Notes: generated by a model not told the origin, from the sequence alone. 64,000 nucleotides of DNA from Synaphobranchus kaupii (GCA_029718625.1 CM056380.1:113074818-113138817), one strand, 5' to 3'; counted from the first letter of the stretch, positions 1 through 12,240 are shown. Numbers and translations: made by a program.

Positions 1-452
1 CAATCATGAAGTACCTCCAGGAAAGGAGGTAGGTTTTGGAATGGCCACCACAGTCCCCAGACTTGAATATTATTGAAAATCTGTGAAGAGATCTCAAACA
101 TGCCGTGCCTGCAAGGAGGCCGAAGAATATTTCTGAGCTAGAGGTGTTCTGCCAGGAAGAATGGGGAAAAATTCCAAAAGCAAGAATTGAAAGACTGTTA
201 GCTGGATACAGGGAGTGTTTTATATACAGGGAGTGTTATAGTTAACTGAAGTCCTAACTGACAGGGCCGTTTTCCTATTTTTATTATTTTGAAAATATTA
301 AAAAGTTAAATAAAATGTAATCTTGCTTTAAAATTTGAACCTTAACCCTTAAAATTAGTACCAATTACATGTCAGGTTAGCTTCTGTTCACTTAGATATT
401 AATTGTAAAAGGCATTTTGACCAGGGGTGCCCAAATTTTTTGCACCACACTG
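1..452 (+). pseudogene. Tc1-like transposon, 3' remnant
   Basis: The plus strand up to about 240 encodes, in drifting frames, the C-terminal part of a Tc1/mariner transposase: a WPPQSPDLN-type motif with the last catalytic acidic residue, then the ISELEVFCQEEW-like tail. Stops interrupt it (for example just after the SPDL-like segment). The terminal sequence ending at 452 is followed by TA (453-454), the usual Tc1 target. The 5' part lies outside the window. It is dead; its position upstream of the first visible gene A exon suggests it sits in a gene A intron. Confidence 0.8.
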
Positions 453-826
453 TACGATTCAAGTCATTATTCTAATTGACTGTTTTTAATTTTGACTTTG
501 TTTTGACTTGTTGGTTGATTCCACCAGGTTACTGTTCGACTGCCCTATCAATGAATTCCGCAATTTCATCGCTGATTGTCATTTTTAATAATAATTATTA
601 AATTAAATCACGTAAAATATATTTTGAATGTAGGTTAAGTGAGGGGTTCTAGCACACAATATTGCTTGTGTTCAGTATTCAGAGTGCTGAACATTTTAAA
701 AAGGGCATTGACTGTCCCCGACAGGTGCTATTACCTGCTTTGAGTAATAGAAGAAATCACTACAAATAAATGTAAAATACGAACGTGTTACTATTGATCA
801 AAACCTTGTATCTTGTGCTTGTACAG
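453..826. other. Intron sequence of gene A, nothing recognised
   Basis: AT-rich sequence between the Tc1 remnant and the first visible exon of gene A. I searched it for the exon ending in the [13 protein letters not shown] segment that must precede the 827 exon and did not find it, so that exon lies left of the window. It ends in an acceptor at 825-826. Confidence 0.6.
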
Positions 827-995
827 GTTTGGAGTGGGTTGACATTGAGCACAGGAAGTTGGCCGGAGTTATTAGCAGTTTCTCATGGACCTTTGGTAGC
901 CTAATACTATCTGGAATCGCATATTTTGTGAATGACTGGCGGTGGTTGATCGTTGCCGTCACCTCCCCACTAGCCCTCTCCATCCTGTCTTGGAG
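827..995 (+). CDS. slc22a7: Gene A exon (equivalent to exon 4 of gene B)
   Basis: 169 nt, starting with the last two bases of a split Ser codon. It encodes LEWVDIEHRKLAGV followed by two hydrophobic helices around an NDWRW turn. Acceptor at 825-826, donor at 996. Same length as the matching exons of genes B and C. Confidence 0.9.
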
Positions 996-3905
996 GTAAC
1001 TTTTCAGGCCATTATTTTATAGTGCCTTTAATGCAATTATATGATTCATTTTGCCTTAAAATTCCCTGTAGGTGGATCCCAGAGTCTGCAAGGTGGTTGA
1101 TTGCAAATGGGAAGGTAGACAAGGCTCACTATTACTTGCAGATGTGTGCCAAAGTTAACAAGAGAGAGGGGTTTTCAGAAAAAATCAAGCCAGACGTAAG
1201 TACAGGTGCAAGATTTTTGCAATTGAAATTGTCAAAAGTTGCTTCATTCTAAAAAGCTTGCCAAAACATGCCTTTTAGGAGATGTTTACACACACCTGTT
1301 GGTCTCCACAGACACTGTCCAATATAGTTGTGTGGGAAAAAGGACAGAAGACCTACACCTATTTGGATCTGGTGAGAACCCCAAAGATGAGGAGGCTGGC
1401 TCTGCTAACTGGTATCATATGGTACTCATATCTCCCTATACTTATGGGCTTTAAATGATTGTGTTGAGATCATATAGTTCCTTACCGAAATTAATATAAT
1501 ATATTGGACTTTTGGGTGAAATAATGAAAAATATACGTCACGACAATGTACGATTAAAAAAGTAATTGCAGTAACCAAAAAACTAATAATTATTATTTTC
1601 CCATCTGTTGTGAAATGTGAAATCAGATTTTTGTTATATATTTCATTTCCCTTAATGGTTTGACATAAACTGTTGTTCCATGCCAGATTTTCCTGGGTTA
1701 AACTTAAACAGTGTACATGTACATTCCATGTTTTTTTTTTCCATTAGGTTTGGAATTGCCTTCACATTTTATGGAATCAGCTTCAACATTACAGGGTTTG
1801 GGATGAACATCTATTTAACCCAGTGTGTATATGCTACCATAGAGGTGCCTGCCTTACTGGCAGTCTATTACTTTCTGGATAAAATAGGCAGAAGACGTTT
1901 TCAGGTCTGGGCTCTGCTTGGAGTAGGACTCTGTCTGGCAGTAAACATATTTATCCCCAAAGGTAACCACTATTCCTGCACATAGTGGAAGTTTTTTTTC
2001 TTCCTCGCCTAAATGTTTTTTTATTTATTTTTTTACATTTTTTTTTTTGTCATGAAAAGGATACCGGCCCTTTCCGTTATTCATGTCGTCTGCGGATTTC
2101 CGTGGAACACGTAGAACACAGAAGTCATTGTTTTGAGTGTCGTGCTACAAAATAAGGAACCGCTGTCGCTACATTGGGATCGTAAAATAGATTTATAGAA
2201 ATAGAATTGTGAGTTTTAAAACTTTCAAACGGTATACTGTGTGACCGGCAAATTTCACTGTAAAAAAATGCAATGAATCCAAATAAATTAAACCACCTCG
2301 CTTGTTAAGGGGTTCATTCGGAGGTGTGGAACCCCATTACTGCAGGGCTAATGTATACGCCGGTTTTTTGTACTAGAGATGGGAGAGTGAGGTTTCATGA
2401 AGCCCGAAATGGGAGGAGCTACAATGAGCTGTCAACCATTTTTTTAACTAATAAAATGCTTTCTCTATATTCTGCAAAACACAATGATTGGTTGAAATTT
2501 GTGAATGACTGATGTAGACAAAATTTTAAATGGAAAACACAATAACAACATTCAGATGAGGATGTGAGAATGTAGTTAAATTGTGAGATAGCAAAAAATG
2601 CACTAAACTAATAACTGAGGAACAAGAGTTGACAGGTAATCCAGAAATGTGTACAACCCTCCAGGAACAGGGTTCTACATCGGATAACTGGTTAATTGAA
2701 GCAGTTTGCTACACAGTTACTAGCCTGGTTTAGTGAGTCTGCTAATTTTAAAGTGGAAAAAACATAAAGCAGCATGCCCTGTGGCCGTCCAGCACCAGAG
2801 TTGAAGCCTCCATGTTCAATATTATCTTGCACACTTTGTGAAAATAGAGTAATCATTTCCTAGTCTTTTGTTTGTGGCAATAGATAATATAAGAATGAGG
2901 TTATACATCCCGCTTGTGTCTGGTCCCTTCCTCAGATATGTCGCTGTGTCGCTCGATCATCGCTATCCTTGGAAAAGGTTGTTCATCAGCCTCCTTCACC
3001 ATAGTGATCCTGTACACGTCAGAGCTCTACCCTACTGTTGTCAGGTGAGCTGTTCCACATTGGCAGAATGTGCAGCGATTGGCCAGTGATACTGCATTCT
3101 GTCAATCAGTGACTCGAATTAACCAACTAACCAAGTTTAATTGTTAGATCACTAATTCAGAATACTCACTGGCTATTTAACTTCAAATTGAATAATTTCA
3201 GCATGATTTTTTTTTGTTAATCTCTGATTTAGCACAATTTGAGGTTGATGGAATATAAATCCTGCATTATCTTTCTTTGCAGACAAAATGGCATGGGCTA
3301 CTCTTCCTGTATGGCCCAGCTGGGCGTGTCCATTGCTCCACTCATAATATTATTGGATGATTTGTGGGAACCCCTCCCCCAAGTTGTTATGTGCACAGTG
3401 GCCATTACCGCCGGACTGGCAGCGAGATTACTTCCAGAAACTATGAATAAGCGTCTACCAGAGACTATAGAAGATGTGGAACAAACAAGGTTCAGTAACA
3501 CAAGAACACAGTTAACTTATACTATTTTATTTTAAGTTACATGCTTTTGTAATGAGGTTTGGTATAAACTTCATAACCGCCATTACACTCTGAGCTGAGC
3601 AGTACATGGAAAGTGATGACGCTGAACTTGTAACTCGGAGAATGTCGGTTCAAATCCAGGGTGGGAGGCCTGCTTGTGTATAATCTTGAAGCAAGGTACA
3701 TACCTTCTGTTGCCATCCACTAATATTAAACCAAATGCTTGCTGTAAGGCATGGAAGCCATTTTAAAATCTCGTCAATGGTTTTCCGTTGGCTAATTATG
3801 CATATCTTTCATTCCAGAAAAGGGCTCGTTAGCCAGCCAGTCCAGGAAAAGCCTGACATTCCCATGGAACCCATAATGAGTGATGAGATTGAAAAGGAAA
3901 CATAA
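827..3905 (+). CDS. slc22a7: SLC22A7-like organic anion transporter, gene A (3' part, 7 exons)
   Basis: This is the C-terminal 340 codons of an SLC22-family (major facilitator) organic anion carrier. Coding exons: 827-995, 1072-1195, 1312-1421, 1748-1962, 2936-3044, 3283-3489, 3818-3905; all introns are GT-AG and the frame stays open (1,022 nt). SLC22A7 proteins exchange organic anions and some nucleotides or dicarboxylates at the plasma membrane. Diagnostic motifs are EWVDIEHR, PESARWL (SLC22 intracellular loop), [34 protein letters not shown] and [10 protein letters not shown]. These fit SLC22A7 better than the OCT or OCTN branches, going by remembered family sequence. The N-terminal exons (extracellular loop, first helices) lie outside the window. 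It runs toward gene B tail to tail. Paralogue number is not resolved; teleosts carry a slc22a7b tandem group. Confidence 0.9.
1072..1195 (+). CDS. slc22a7: Gene A exon with PESARWL loop
   Basis: 124 nt encoding [20 protein letters not shown] and the rest of the large intracellular loop between helices 6 and 7. Donor GTAAG follows. The PESxRWL motif is a hallmark of SLC22 carriers. Confidence 0.9.
1312..1421 (+). CDS. slc22a7: Gene A exon with DLVRTP
   Basis: 110 nt encoding the end of the intracellular loop ([15 protein letters not shown]) and the start of helix 7, ending in a split Trp codon (TG|G). Donor GTACTC. Confidence 0.88.
1748..1962 (+). CDS. slc22a7: Gene A exon, helices 7-9
   Basis: 215 nt encoding FGIAFTFYGISFNITGFG, a helix and the GRRR loop. 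A T-rich polypyrimidine tract precedes the acceptor. The longest internal exon of the family, identical in length in all three copies. Confidence 0.92.
2936..3044 (+). CDS. slc22a7: Gene A exon with [10 protein letters not shown]
   Basis: 109 nt, phase 1, encoding MSLCRSIIAILGKG through [11 protein letters not shown]. The 973-nt intron before it holds no recognised element. Confidence 0.9.
3283..3489 (+). CDS. slc22a7: Gene A exon, helices 11-12
   Basis: 207 nt encoding QNGMGYSSCMAQLGVSIAP, the last helix and [12 protein letters not shown] at the cytoplasmic face. The Arg codon is split across the donor at 3490. Confidence 0.92.
3818..3905 (+). CDS. slc22a7: Gene A last exon, C-terminal tail
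   Basis: 88 nt, acceptor TTCCAG, encoding an acidic cytoplasmic tail (KGLVSQPVQEKPDIP... ending EIEKET) and a TAA at 3903-3905. The tail does not resemble that of gene B, as is usual for SLC22 C-termini. Confidence 0.85.
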
Positions 3906-4174
3906 AATGTCTTTTTTATGTTCAAAAGCATCCCTGCTAAGCATATATCTAGTACTGTAGATCTGTGTACTGTGTTTTAGTGCTAGTTCAGATAAACTAA
4001 TTTCAGGTGTCACCACATTAATAATAATATGTTATTGCTTCAAAGATATTCAGATATACATTAATTGGTTAAAGTACTTGATTTTTTCTTTTAATTTGAT
4101 GTTGAGCATTGCAAAATATTTGTACAATAGTTTGCACAAATCCAAAAAGCTAATGTTGTATGTGAGACTGGTGG

Positions 4175-4307
<133 letters not shown>

Positions 4308-4518
4308 TGTTACGGTCATGTGACTATTACCTTTGGCTTCATCCATATTAATAAATTGTTGGAGGTTTTTTTTTGCTTTTTTAAAAATAGTAATAATGTA
4401 AAGAATGCTGCTGATGTGTGGCTCAGATGGAGAATTAAATGGAAGTGTCATCTGTGGACAATTAAATGTTTCATTTTGATCCGCTCATGAATGCCATTAT
4501 TGTTACAAAAATAAATAA

Positions 4519-4582
4519 ATAAATGCAACTGATCCACAAATAAATGCAACTGATCCACAAATAAATGAAACGGATCCACAAA
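4519..4582 (+). repeat. 21-bp tandem repeat, 3 copies
   Basis: Three consecutive units of the form ATAAATGCAACTGATCCACA, the third with substitutions (GAAACGG). A preceding (AAAT) run seeds it. Confidence 0.85.
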
Positions 4583-5865
4583 TCACGTGTGGAATCCTGT
4601 GCATTTATTTGCGGATATTTGAGACAATCCTCACAGCAAGATGTTTTTGTTTTTTTTAACTGAGTCTACTCAGATTTTAAGACATCCTTTCCCTAACGTC
4701 CACATTACTCCAAGTAATCACAGCAGTTTTAAGCGGTTCGGATAAAAATTTCAATCATTCACGCAGCGCGTGATCTAGTCACAAATTGCCTGACCTGATA
4801 AAGAAAAAAGGGCTTTAGACTTCTTACTGAATTTCAACCATGTAAAGAAGAAAATATGCTGCCTCATAATGCATTGATTATAATTGTGAATATAAAACAT
4901 GATGATGATGATGTAATTGCAAGGTTATAGCATATTAGGCTAGGCCTACCGAAAAGACATTTATTGTGTCATTTTGGTACAAAAGAAAAGATGAATGCGT
5001 TTCATTTCATCAATATCTTTATTACAGTTTTGAAATGGTTTCATAACGGGCAGTTTTTCATTAAAGGCTATAGATACAGCATTCACCCCCTCTAGTGTCT
5101 CACATGGGGATTGCATCTCATAACAACACAGCCGGAACTGAAAGCACACGACCCTCAACTGGTTGCCAGATTGTTTGACCTGCATTTTGTGTACATAATG
5201 TTACTTCATCTGAGTGTGAAGAGTGTAGTCAGAGACAGAATCAGGCTCAATCATGTTGAATGTCAAATATTTTGTGGTTGGGGTGGACAACCTGCCTTAC
5301 TAGTAATGAATACATAAACAAATTTTGCAATATGTAGCAATGCATTATCTCCAGATTTACATTACTCTATGCAGTGGTGTTTCACGATTCATGTAACCCC
5401 AGTGAGCAAAAGGCCAGAATCTATGTATGTATAGAAGGGTGGAAATTTAGTCAATTTAGCCCAAGCTAAACCCTGGCTACATCGTAGCCAGTTAAAAAAC
5501 TTTAATTTTTCAAACAAATTTAGCTGGTTTTTCACCTAGACGCGAGGCGGCGTTTCACTGTCCTTTCAACACAAAAATGTTCACTGGGATGTTATGATAT
5601 AGCAAACGTTTGCATGCATCTTTTCTCTGCTAGCTATATGTAAATACCTTCTTCATTAGAGCTATCCAACTATATTAGGCATAGGTTCTAGCCCACATGG
5701 ACATATTTATTCATAATGTATAAGTATTTATTTGGATATTGAGGTAATGGATTAGACATAGATTGCAAGACATGTCTTCACCAAGGTGGTTATACGGCAT
5801 GCAACGGAGCTATAAAGAATAATTCATTAATCAGCTATATAACTTAGCGAACGTTACATTAAATT
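4583..5865. other. Intergenic, nothing recognised
   Basis: AT-rich sequence beyond gene A. Short frames only. No family motif, splice-flanked coding block or inverted repeat that I could support. Confidence 0.5.
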
Positions 5866-6062
5866 TACATTATAGGCATTTAGCAGACGCTCTTATCCAG
5901 AGCGACTTACACAACTTATTATTATTACATGTATCCATTCATACAGCTGGATATATACAGAAGCAATTCAGGTTAAGTACCTCGCTCAAGGGTAGCAACG
6001 ACAGTGTCCTACCTGGGAATCGAACCTGCAGTTCTTCAACCATTATACTACACTGCCGCCCC
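5866..6062 (-). mobile_element. tRNA-derived SINE
   Basis: Read on the minus strand it starts with a tRNA-like head (GGCGGCAGTGTAGTATAATG, A box) and a B box GGTTCGATTCC, followed by a body and the tail GTCGCTCTGGATAAGAGCGT very common in teleost SINEs (the V-SINE-like tail). Other copies are at 22113 and 34229. Confidence 0.88.
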
Positions 6063-6101
6063 AATAGCCCAAATGGCATGCTGATATCAGACCACCGAAC
6101 T

Positions 6102-6230
6102 ACAGTGCCCTCCACTATTATTGGCACCCCTGGTAAAGATGAGTAAAAAGGGTTATAAAAAATTCATCGTTTGGTGAATTAGCTTAATCTCACACTGAAA
6201 AAATGAGAAAAATCCAACCTTTAACCCTAA
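6102..6230. mobile_element. Terminal fragment of a Tc1-like transposon
   Basis: Begins after TA with CAGTGCCCTCCACTATTATT and continues as the subterminal sequence typical of one fish Tc1 family (inter-repeat with GTAAAGATGAG). No transposase and no second end are seen; similar short Tc1-end debris lies at 6720-6770. Confidence 0.55.
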
Positions 6231-6813
6231 GAAACCCAAGCGTTGATTTTATTGATGTAAATTGTTTTTCTCCTTTTTAAACTGTTTTTAGGAAGCCTCT
6301 GATCAAAAAAATTATGAGTTTTTTTAATTTTTTGTTTTTGGGAGGATTTTGTGAAAATGTTGCAAAAATGCAACAGCGGGTCCTCATGGTTATAATATTT
6401 CACCACTGTTATTTTAACTAAGTCCACAAATTATTAGGCATTGATGATTCAATAACAATGAAATATATATTTTAAATGAATTTTATTAACATGAAACACT
6501 CTGATACAGCACAATAAAAAGTAAATCAACTTGACTCATTAAAATGGCAATTTTAATCTATGGTGTAGGCCTAATGCATTTTGTCACCATTAAAAAACAA
6601 CAAACTAATTATCCTAATACACCTGCCCCTAATCATAAATAGCCCACCAAAGGACGTATGACTCATTCTATTTAGAATAATTTTTAAAAGTGAAACAAAT
6701 GAATTGTTTATCATATATATACAGACGGGTGACAAATTAAAGGAAAAACCTGAATAAATGAGTGGAGAAACATATACTGTATATACACACACATATACAG
6801 TATGTATAATATA

Positions 6814-7728
6814 CAGTCAAGCCGGAAAGTCTGCACACTCCTTTCACCTTCTCCATGTTTTATTACGTTACAGACTTATACTACAATAGATTGAGTTCAT
6901 TTTTTGCCTCAAACATCTACACACAATAGCCAATAATGACGAAGTGAAAACAGGTTTTTAGAAAATATGCAATTTTATTTTACTGACAAAAATAGGTTAT
7001 TTAGGGGTTACATATCTGTACACACCCTTAGCCTAATACTTGGTTGCTGCACCTTTGGCAGCGATTACAGCTTCAAGGCATCTTGGGAAAGAAGCTACGA
7101 GCTTGGCACACTTGTTTCTGGACATTTTTGCCCATTCCTCTTGGCATATCCTTGCAAGCTCCGTCAGGTTGGATGGGGAGCGTCGGTATACAGCCATTTT
7201 CAGCTCTTTCCACAGATGTTCAATTTGATTCAGGTCTGTGCTCTGGCTGGGCCACTCAAGGACATGCACAGACTTTCTCCGAAGCCACTCCTTTGTTCTC
7301 TTGGCTGTGTGCTTCGGGTCGTTGTCATGTTGGAAGGTAAACCTTCGCCCCAGTCTGAGGTCCAGAGCGCTCTGGAGCAGGTTTTCTTCAAGTATCTCGG
7401 TGTACTTAGCTGCATTCATCATTCCCTCTGTCAAGACTAGTCGCCCTGTTCCCGCTGCTGAAAAACATCCCCACATCATGATGCTGCCACCGCCATGCTT
7501 CACTGTAGGGATGGTATTAGCCAGGTGATGAGCGGTGCCTGGTTTCCTCCAGACGTGACGCTTGGTATTCAGGCCAAAAAGTTCAATTTTGGTTTCATCA
7601 GACCAGAGAATCTTGATTCTCATGGTTTGAGAGTCCTCTAGGTGCCTTTTGGCAAACTCCCAGCGGGCTGTGATGTGCCTTTTACTAAGGTCATGACAGG
7701 AAGGCAGATAAATTGTGTTGCAAGTCAT
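6814..7728 (-). pseudogene. Tc1-like transposon, transposase 3' two-thirds
   Basis: A terminal end with flanking TA begins at 6814 (CAGTCAAGCCGGAAAG). A minus-strand open frame 7728-7033 gives the catalytic part of a DD34E transposase: WSDET (first Asp), HDNDPKH (second Asp) and NQIEHLW (Glu), ending in AAKGAATKY. About 200 residues are intact, but the N-terminal paired-like helix-turn-helix half and the other terminus are missing; homology stops near 7700. Family proteins are about 340 residues. It is dead. Confidence 0.9.
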
Positions 7729-9060
7729 TTGACATGCATTTACCCATGATTCAGTGTGGGGTCTCTTGTGTGAATAAGACGACCATTGAAGCCCAGGTCA
7801 AATAAACCCTTTAGTTTCGTAGAAAAACGCAAGAGTTTCTTATGGGAACCACATTAACGTTAGTTACTGAAACTCCTGGCTCCTCTCACCTGTCCAGTTC
7901 CTATAGTCTAACGTTGCTAGTTAATTTTTAGGTTTATATGAGATAGCCTGTTAGTTATTTCTCTAAAATGCCGAAACAGAATTTGTGAAGCTTGTCGGTT
8001 ATTGTTATAAATGCATTTTGAAACGGAACCCACATTACCCGTCTGCAACGTAGCTAGCGAGTAGCTAGACTCTCTGGTTTTGTTCGCAGTTGGCTAATGC
8101 GATAGCCAGGATAATACAGACAGATAATACGTAGTTTACAGTTAGCTAGCTACATAGCTAACTTAATTGACTGTAAAAGTTAGGGTATTTTGATAAAGCT
8201 ACAAAAGTGCAAGGTTTGTTTCTAATGATAGGGAGAAGCTTATATGAGAGTAATGTTAGAACTCTGAGGGAATTCCCCCGTCTCAACATGATTTCCTGCT
8301 CATGAAGGGTGATCACAAGTGAAAATTGAATCAATGGCTGTATCCCAAACCGCATACTTCCATGCTCCGAGCACGCATCCATCTTGGAGTGTGAGTCCAA
8401 AAAGTGCCGTAGTACGGAGCACGGATAAAATACCCGGATGCGTGCTCCGTTTGGTCAAAATTCGAAGTATGCGTGCTCCGACCAGAAAAAAAATCATTCC
8501 TTTCGAGAAAAAGGTCAAGACTAAAAATTTACTATCGTAATGGAGGATGAGAACATTGACGGTGCCTCTCCCGAGGCTTTCTACAAATGTAAGTCATTTC
8601 AACATTTTTATATGAACATTTTCACAAGTTTGAAAACATCTGGCACAGCACTATTTCTGTTAGTGTTTTAATACTGAGCTAGCTCAATAATTAAGATTCT
8701 ATTCTAAGATTCTAAAAACTTCTATTTCCAGCTAGCTAGCTTTCGTTATGTAAATTGCAATGCAATTTGCTAGGTAACGTTCACTAACATTAAATTACAG
8801 TACTAACGTAATATCTATATTAGCCAGATAATGGCGTTAGTCGTAGATATAGCTATTCCGAAGCACGAAGCATTATTTAATATTCGTATTTGAATTTATT
8901 CCCATATGCTATAACTGACTTGCTAGCTAGCTGGATATCAACCCACTTACTAGCTAGCGTCGCACTAGTTATTAGTTAACTTCGCTATAACACTAACATC
9001 ATAAATAAGAACAAGATTCCATTTGTTCATCCACTTTAATGAAGGAACGGGATGATAACA
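7729..9060. other. Intergenic, with low-grade inverted repeats
   Basis: No gene supported. GCTAGC-rich stretches recur (8040-8160, 8700-8950). At 8355-8485 a short CpG-rich stretch has facing copies of GCGTGCTCCG, suggesting a MITE end. An ATG-led segment at 8540-8588 runs into GTAAGT but I could not tie it to a family. Confidence 0.35.
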
Positions 9061-9331
9061 ATAATCAAACAAGTCTTTGCCAAACCGAACTGCGGGTGTG
9101 TTTACAATGGCCTATGTGCTTCCTGTTCCGGTAATGCGCATGCGCTAGTATACGGGACCGTCTATCATGCAGGGGCGCTGTATAGCAATGTTCTCTATCT
9201 CCCCCCGAGTCTTTAACATGCAAAAGGGTAAAGGCTGAGAAAAAAAAAAAACAACGGATGTGAACAAACGTCCGTACAACCCACACCCAGAAACCAATGA
9301 ACAAATGTCCACACAACCCACCGTATGACTA

Positions 9332-9646
9332 CCCCACGGAATAGTCTCTGTGCCAGGCAGGCACGCCGGCCGCCCTGGTAGATCGGCGCAGGCCCGCCTC
9401 CGGCGCAGGGGGCGACATGTCGGGCCCCAGCAGGGGAGCAGCACCCGGGTCCACAGGGGCCGGCGGCGACGCCTGAAGGATCACGCGCCGTGGCGTGTCC
9501 AGTCCCGGCGCCGCTGGCGTGACCGAAGCGGGCGGCGTCCCGCGCCGGGGTGGGCTCACCGACGTCAGTACCGGCGGCGGTGTGGGCCCCGTCCGTGCCA
9601 CGGGCGTCACAGGGTCGCAGACGAGGTCAGGCAGACGCGGTGTCAC
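9332..9646 (-). pseudogene. Pol C-terminal tail of the GC-rich retroelement
   Basis: Pro/Ala/Arg-rich minus-strand frame ending LRRSTRAAGVPAWHRDYSVG. An RRSTR-x-PxW(H)xDY motif is typical of the end of Ty3/Gypsy-like Pol, after integrase. It is in a different frame from the RNase H ORF just upstream, so the junction marks both the deletion and a frame change. Confidence 0.6.
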
Positions 9647-11640
9647 GACGAGTGCCGGTACGGTGACGTGTCCTCCTCAGCGTCGCCGCCATCCTCCGGC
9701 CCGGCTTGGCGTAGGAGAGATAGGACGCCGGTGTGCGTGCTGGGTGGGAGGTGGGTCACTACGGCGGCATTGTCGTCCGGAAGGTCCATGAGTGATGGCC
9801 GCGTGGTGCCGACCGGCCTACGTGACATGGCATCCGCCGCCTTGTTCCTCATGCCCGGGATATGTATGATGCGGAAGTGATAACGCAGGGTCTTCTCCTT
9901 GAGGTTCCTGAGGCGGGGGTTGGGTATGTCGTCGAGCGCCCTGTCCGCAAGGAGTTTCAGCAGCGGCTTGTGTTCTACCGCTACAATCAAGTCCTCGCAG
10001 CCCAACACGAAGTAGCGTGCCTTGTCCAAGGCGTCCGCGACTGCGAGAGCCTCGCCCTCTATGGGCGCGTATCTGGATTCTGCCGCATGTGTGAATCTGC
10101 TGCCGACCAGGGTTATCTTCCAACCATCGGTGCAGCAGAAGGGTCTGACTGGCGTGCATCGGCAGTGCTTCTGAAACAACCAGAATCCAATGCCCTCCTT
10201 TGACCAGTCCGTGGCGATGCACGTTGGCTTGGTCTTGTCAAAGATGCGGACACCGCGCTCGATCTCCTGGACGATCACGTCCTTCGACTCGCGGAATATG
10301 TCCTCCAGCTCCGGGGACCACTCGAAGCGTTCTCCACTCTTCAGGAGCTTCCTGAATGGCTGCATTCGTTCGGCCATACTGAAGGTGTAGGCCACTTGGT
10401 TGACCAGCCCGAACCACGATCTGATGTCCGTGACGTTACGCGGTTGTGGGAAGTCGTGGATCGCCTCCAGGTAGCGGCTGCACGGTCGCACGTCAGTCAT
10501 GGTGATCGTGAAGCCCGCGAAGTCCACCGTGGGTGCGCTGAAGACGAACTTCTCCGGGTTGAGGATGATTCCATTCCGGCCGCATATGTCCAGCCATTGG
10601 ACCGCCTGGAAGTAGCTCTCCTCGATCGTGTCTGACCATAGTAGCGTGTCGTCCACGCACTTGGTTTTGTTACCAATGTCCGCGACGACCTCGTCGTACC
10701 GTCGCGAGTAACCGTCCCCCGACGCCATGTACCCCTGGGGGGCCGACAGGTATCGGTAGCGCCCCCATGAAGTGATGAAGGTCGTCTTGTGGCGATCGTC
10801 CTCGTGTAGTGGGACGCTGTGGTAACCGTTCCAGGCGTCGAACACAGTCTTGCGCTTTCCGTTAGGCACGCGTCTCGCCTGGTGGAACGGGGATTGGGTG
10901 TGGTGGGTCTCGCGGAGTGCATGCTTGTTCAGGGCCTGAAAGTCGACGGTGCGTCGCGGCTTGCCGCTCTTTTTCGCGCAGATCACCATGCGGTAACACC
11001 ATGTCACCGGTGTACCGATGGGTACTTCCTCCAACATGCCGAGGCGAACGTCCTGGTCGAGGCCTGCCTTTACTTCATCTTGCCAGTGTATGGCCACGGG
11101 GATGGGGGTGTGACAGGCAACCGGTGTCGCATCCTCGTTAAGCATAAGGCGGAGCGGCGGGCCGGTCATTCTCGGTAGGGGCTGGTGGGGGCACGTATTG
11201 AATGTGCTCTGAGCGTACATTTCGAGTAAGTGTCTCCGTAGTGCTTCCCTGTTAGCCTCGGTCGCCAACATAGGGAGTGTAGTCGGCCTGGTCGGCGGCT
11301 CTGCACGCCGCGGGCAGTCACACACTTCTGAGGTCGCCAGATTCACCTCCCCGAGTGTTGGGAACTTGTCCGAGATCATACCCAGGTCCACGCAGGCTGC
11401 GCGGGAGAGGAATATGCGGTCTGAAGTGTCCGTCACGTATGCAATTTGGCGCGTCTCCAATCTTCGAGCGTCGCCACTGCTGCCAGCGAATCTGACCACC
11501 GCGGCTCCGAGGATTCGAATTCCCTTGTTGTTTGCAGCCTTCATGGTCATGGACACGGGGATGAGGTCCTCTGTACTCAGGCCCATTTGTTGAGCGACTT
11601 TAATGCCGATCAGGCAGCTCTGGCATCCCGTGTCGGCCAT
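9643..11640 (-). pseudogene. Protease-reverse transcriptase-RNase H of the GC-rich element
   Basis: 665-codon open frame without internal stops. Residues 3-5 are DTG (aspartic protease; the true start is probably upstream). RT: motif A VFDAWNGYHSV with Asp near 268, motif B SAPQGY near 299-304, motif C CVDD at 328-331 in place of the common YVDD. RNase H: TDWS Asp near 478, EGEALAV Glu near 528-530, and VEHKPLL where a VDHK Asp is usual, so one catalytic residue is Glu (near 556). The conserved PPTRPTTLP and ETHHTQSPFHQAR segments are intact. The lack of stops in 2 kb suggests fairly recent insertion. Confidence 0.85.
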
Positions 11641-11691
11641 GGCAGGCAGGGATACTGCGCGGGTGCGTTTCAGGAGGTCAAAACCCAGTGC

Positions 11692-12240
11692 TTAGTAATC
11701 CTCGCGCTCGTTGGTGAGAGTGAGGTTGACGTACGGCTGCGGGCTGGACGCGCGTTTCATCCACTTGTCGCACATATCATCGTACAGGTGGTGAGCGAGG
11801 GGGAGTGTGCGTAACTCGCCGTCTGCGCTGGCCACAGTGACCGTGCATAGCTCGACAAAGGCTGCCGTCTGCTCGTCACACGTCCCGTCGGTCTCCTCGG
11901 ATGGGGGCCTAGTCGATCGGCCACCCAGGCAGGCCTTGTCGAGGTGATTCTGGCGGCCACACTTCCGACACTTCTTACCATACCCGGGGCACTCGGCGCG
12001 TCTGGCGCGCCATTGGGGTGTCTTGCCGTGGCCCACCTCGCCGCAGTAGATGCATACACCTTCGGGCTTAGCCGTCGATTTCTCCGGCCTGGCTCCTCCC
12101 CTGGTGCGGGCGTCCTGCTGTTTCCCCCGCCGATACGAACTACTGATCGTGTCCATGCTCTTAGGTTCGAGTAGGCGCGATGCCGAGCGCTTTCCAGACT
12201 CCTTGGCCTCGATATACTCTATCATGTCCTTTAATGGCAT
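11692..12240 (-). pseudogene. Gag nucleocapsid region of the GC-rich element
   Basis: 182-residue frame with two cysteine-rich knuckles: CIYCGEVGHGKTPQWRARRA followed by Cys (long CX2C...H...C form) and CRKCGRQNHLDKAC (CX2CX4HX4C). A basic stretch precedes them. The upstream capsid portion is missing; element homology ends near 12268. The frame ends at a TAG in LTNEREDY*, near the protease frame. Confidence 0.75.

Noticed and set aside
6967..7440. Plus-strand 157-codon frame
   Set aside because: Antisense shadow of the Tc1 transposase on the minus strand.
8540..8588. ATG-led MEDENIDGASPEAFYK segment followed by GTAAGT
   Set aside because: Could be a first exon of a transposon-related gene, but no family match and no second exon were found.
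9350..9880. Plus-strand Arg-rich frame of 176 codons, and other overlapping long frames at 9.3-12.2 kb
   Set aside because: GC-rich sequence leaves few stops in any frame; the minus-strand Pol and Gag motifs explain the region.
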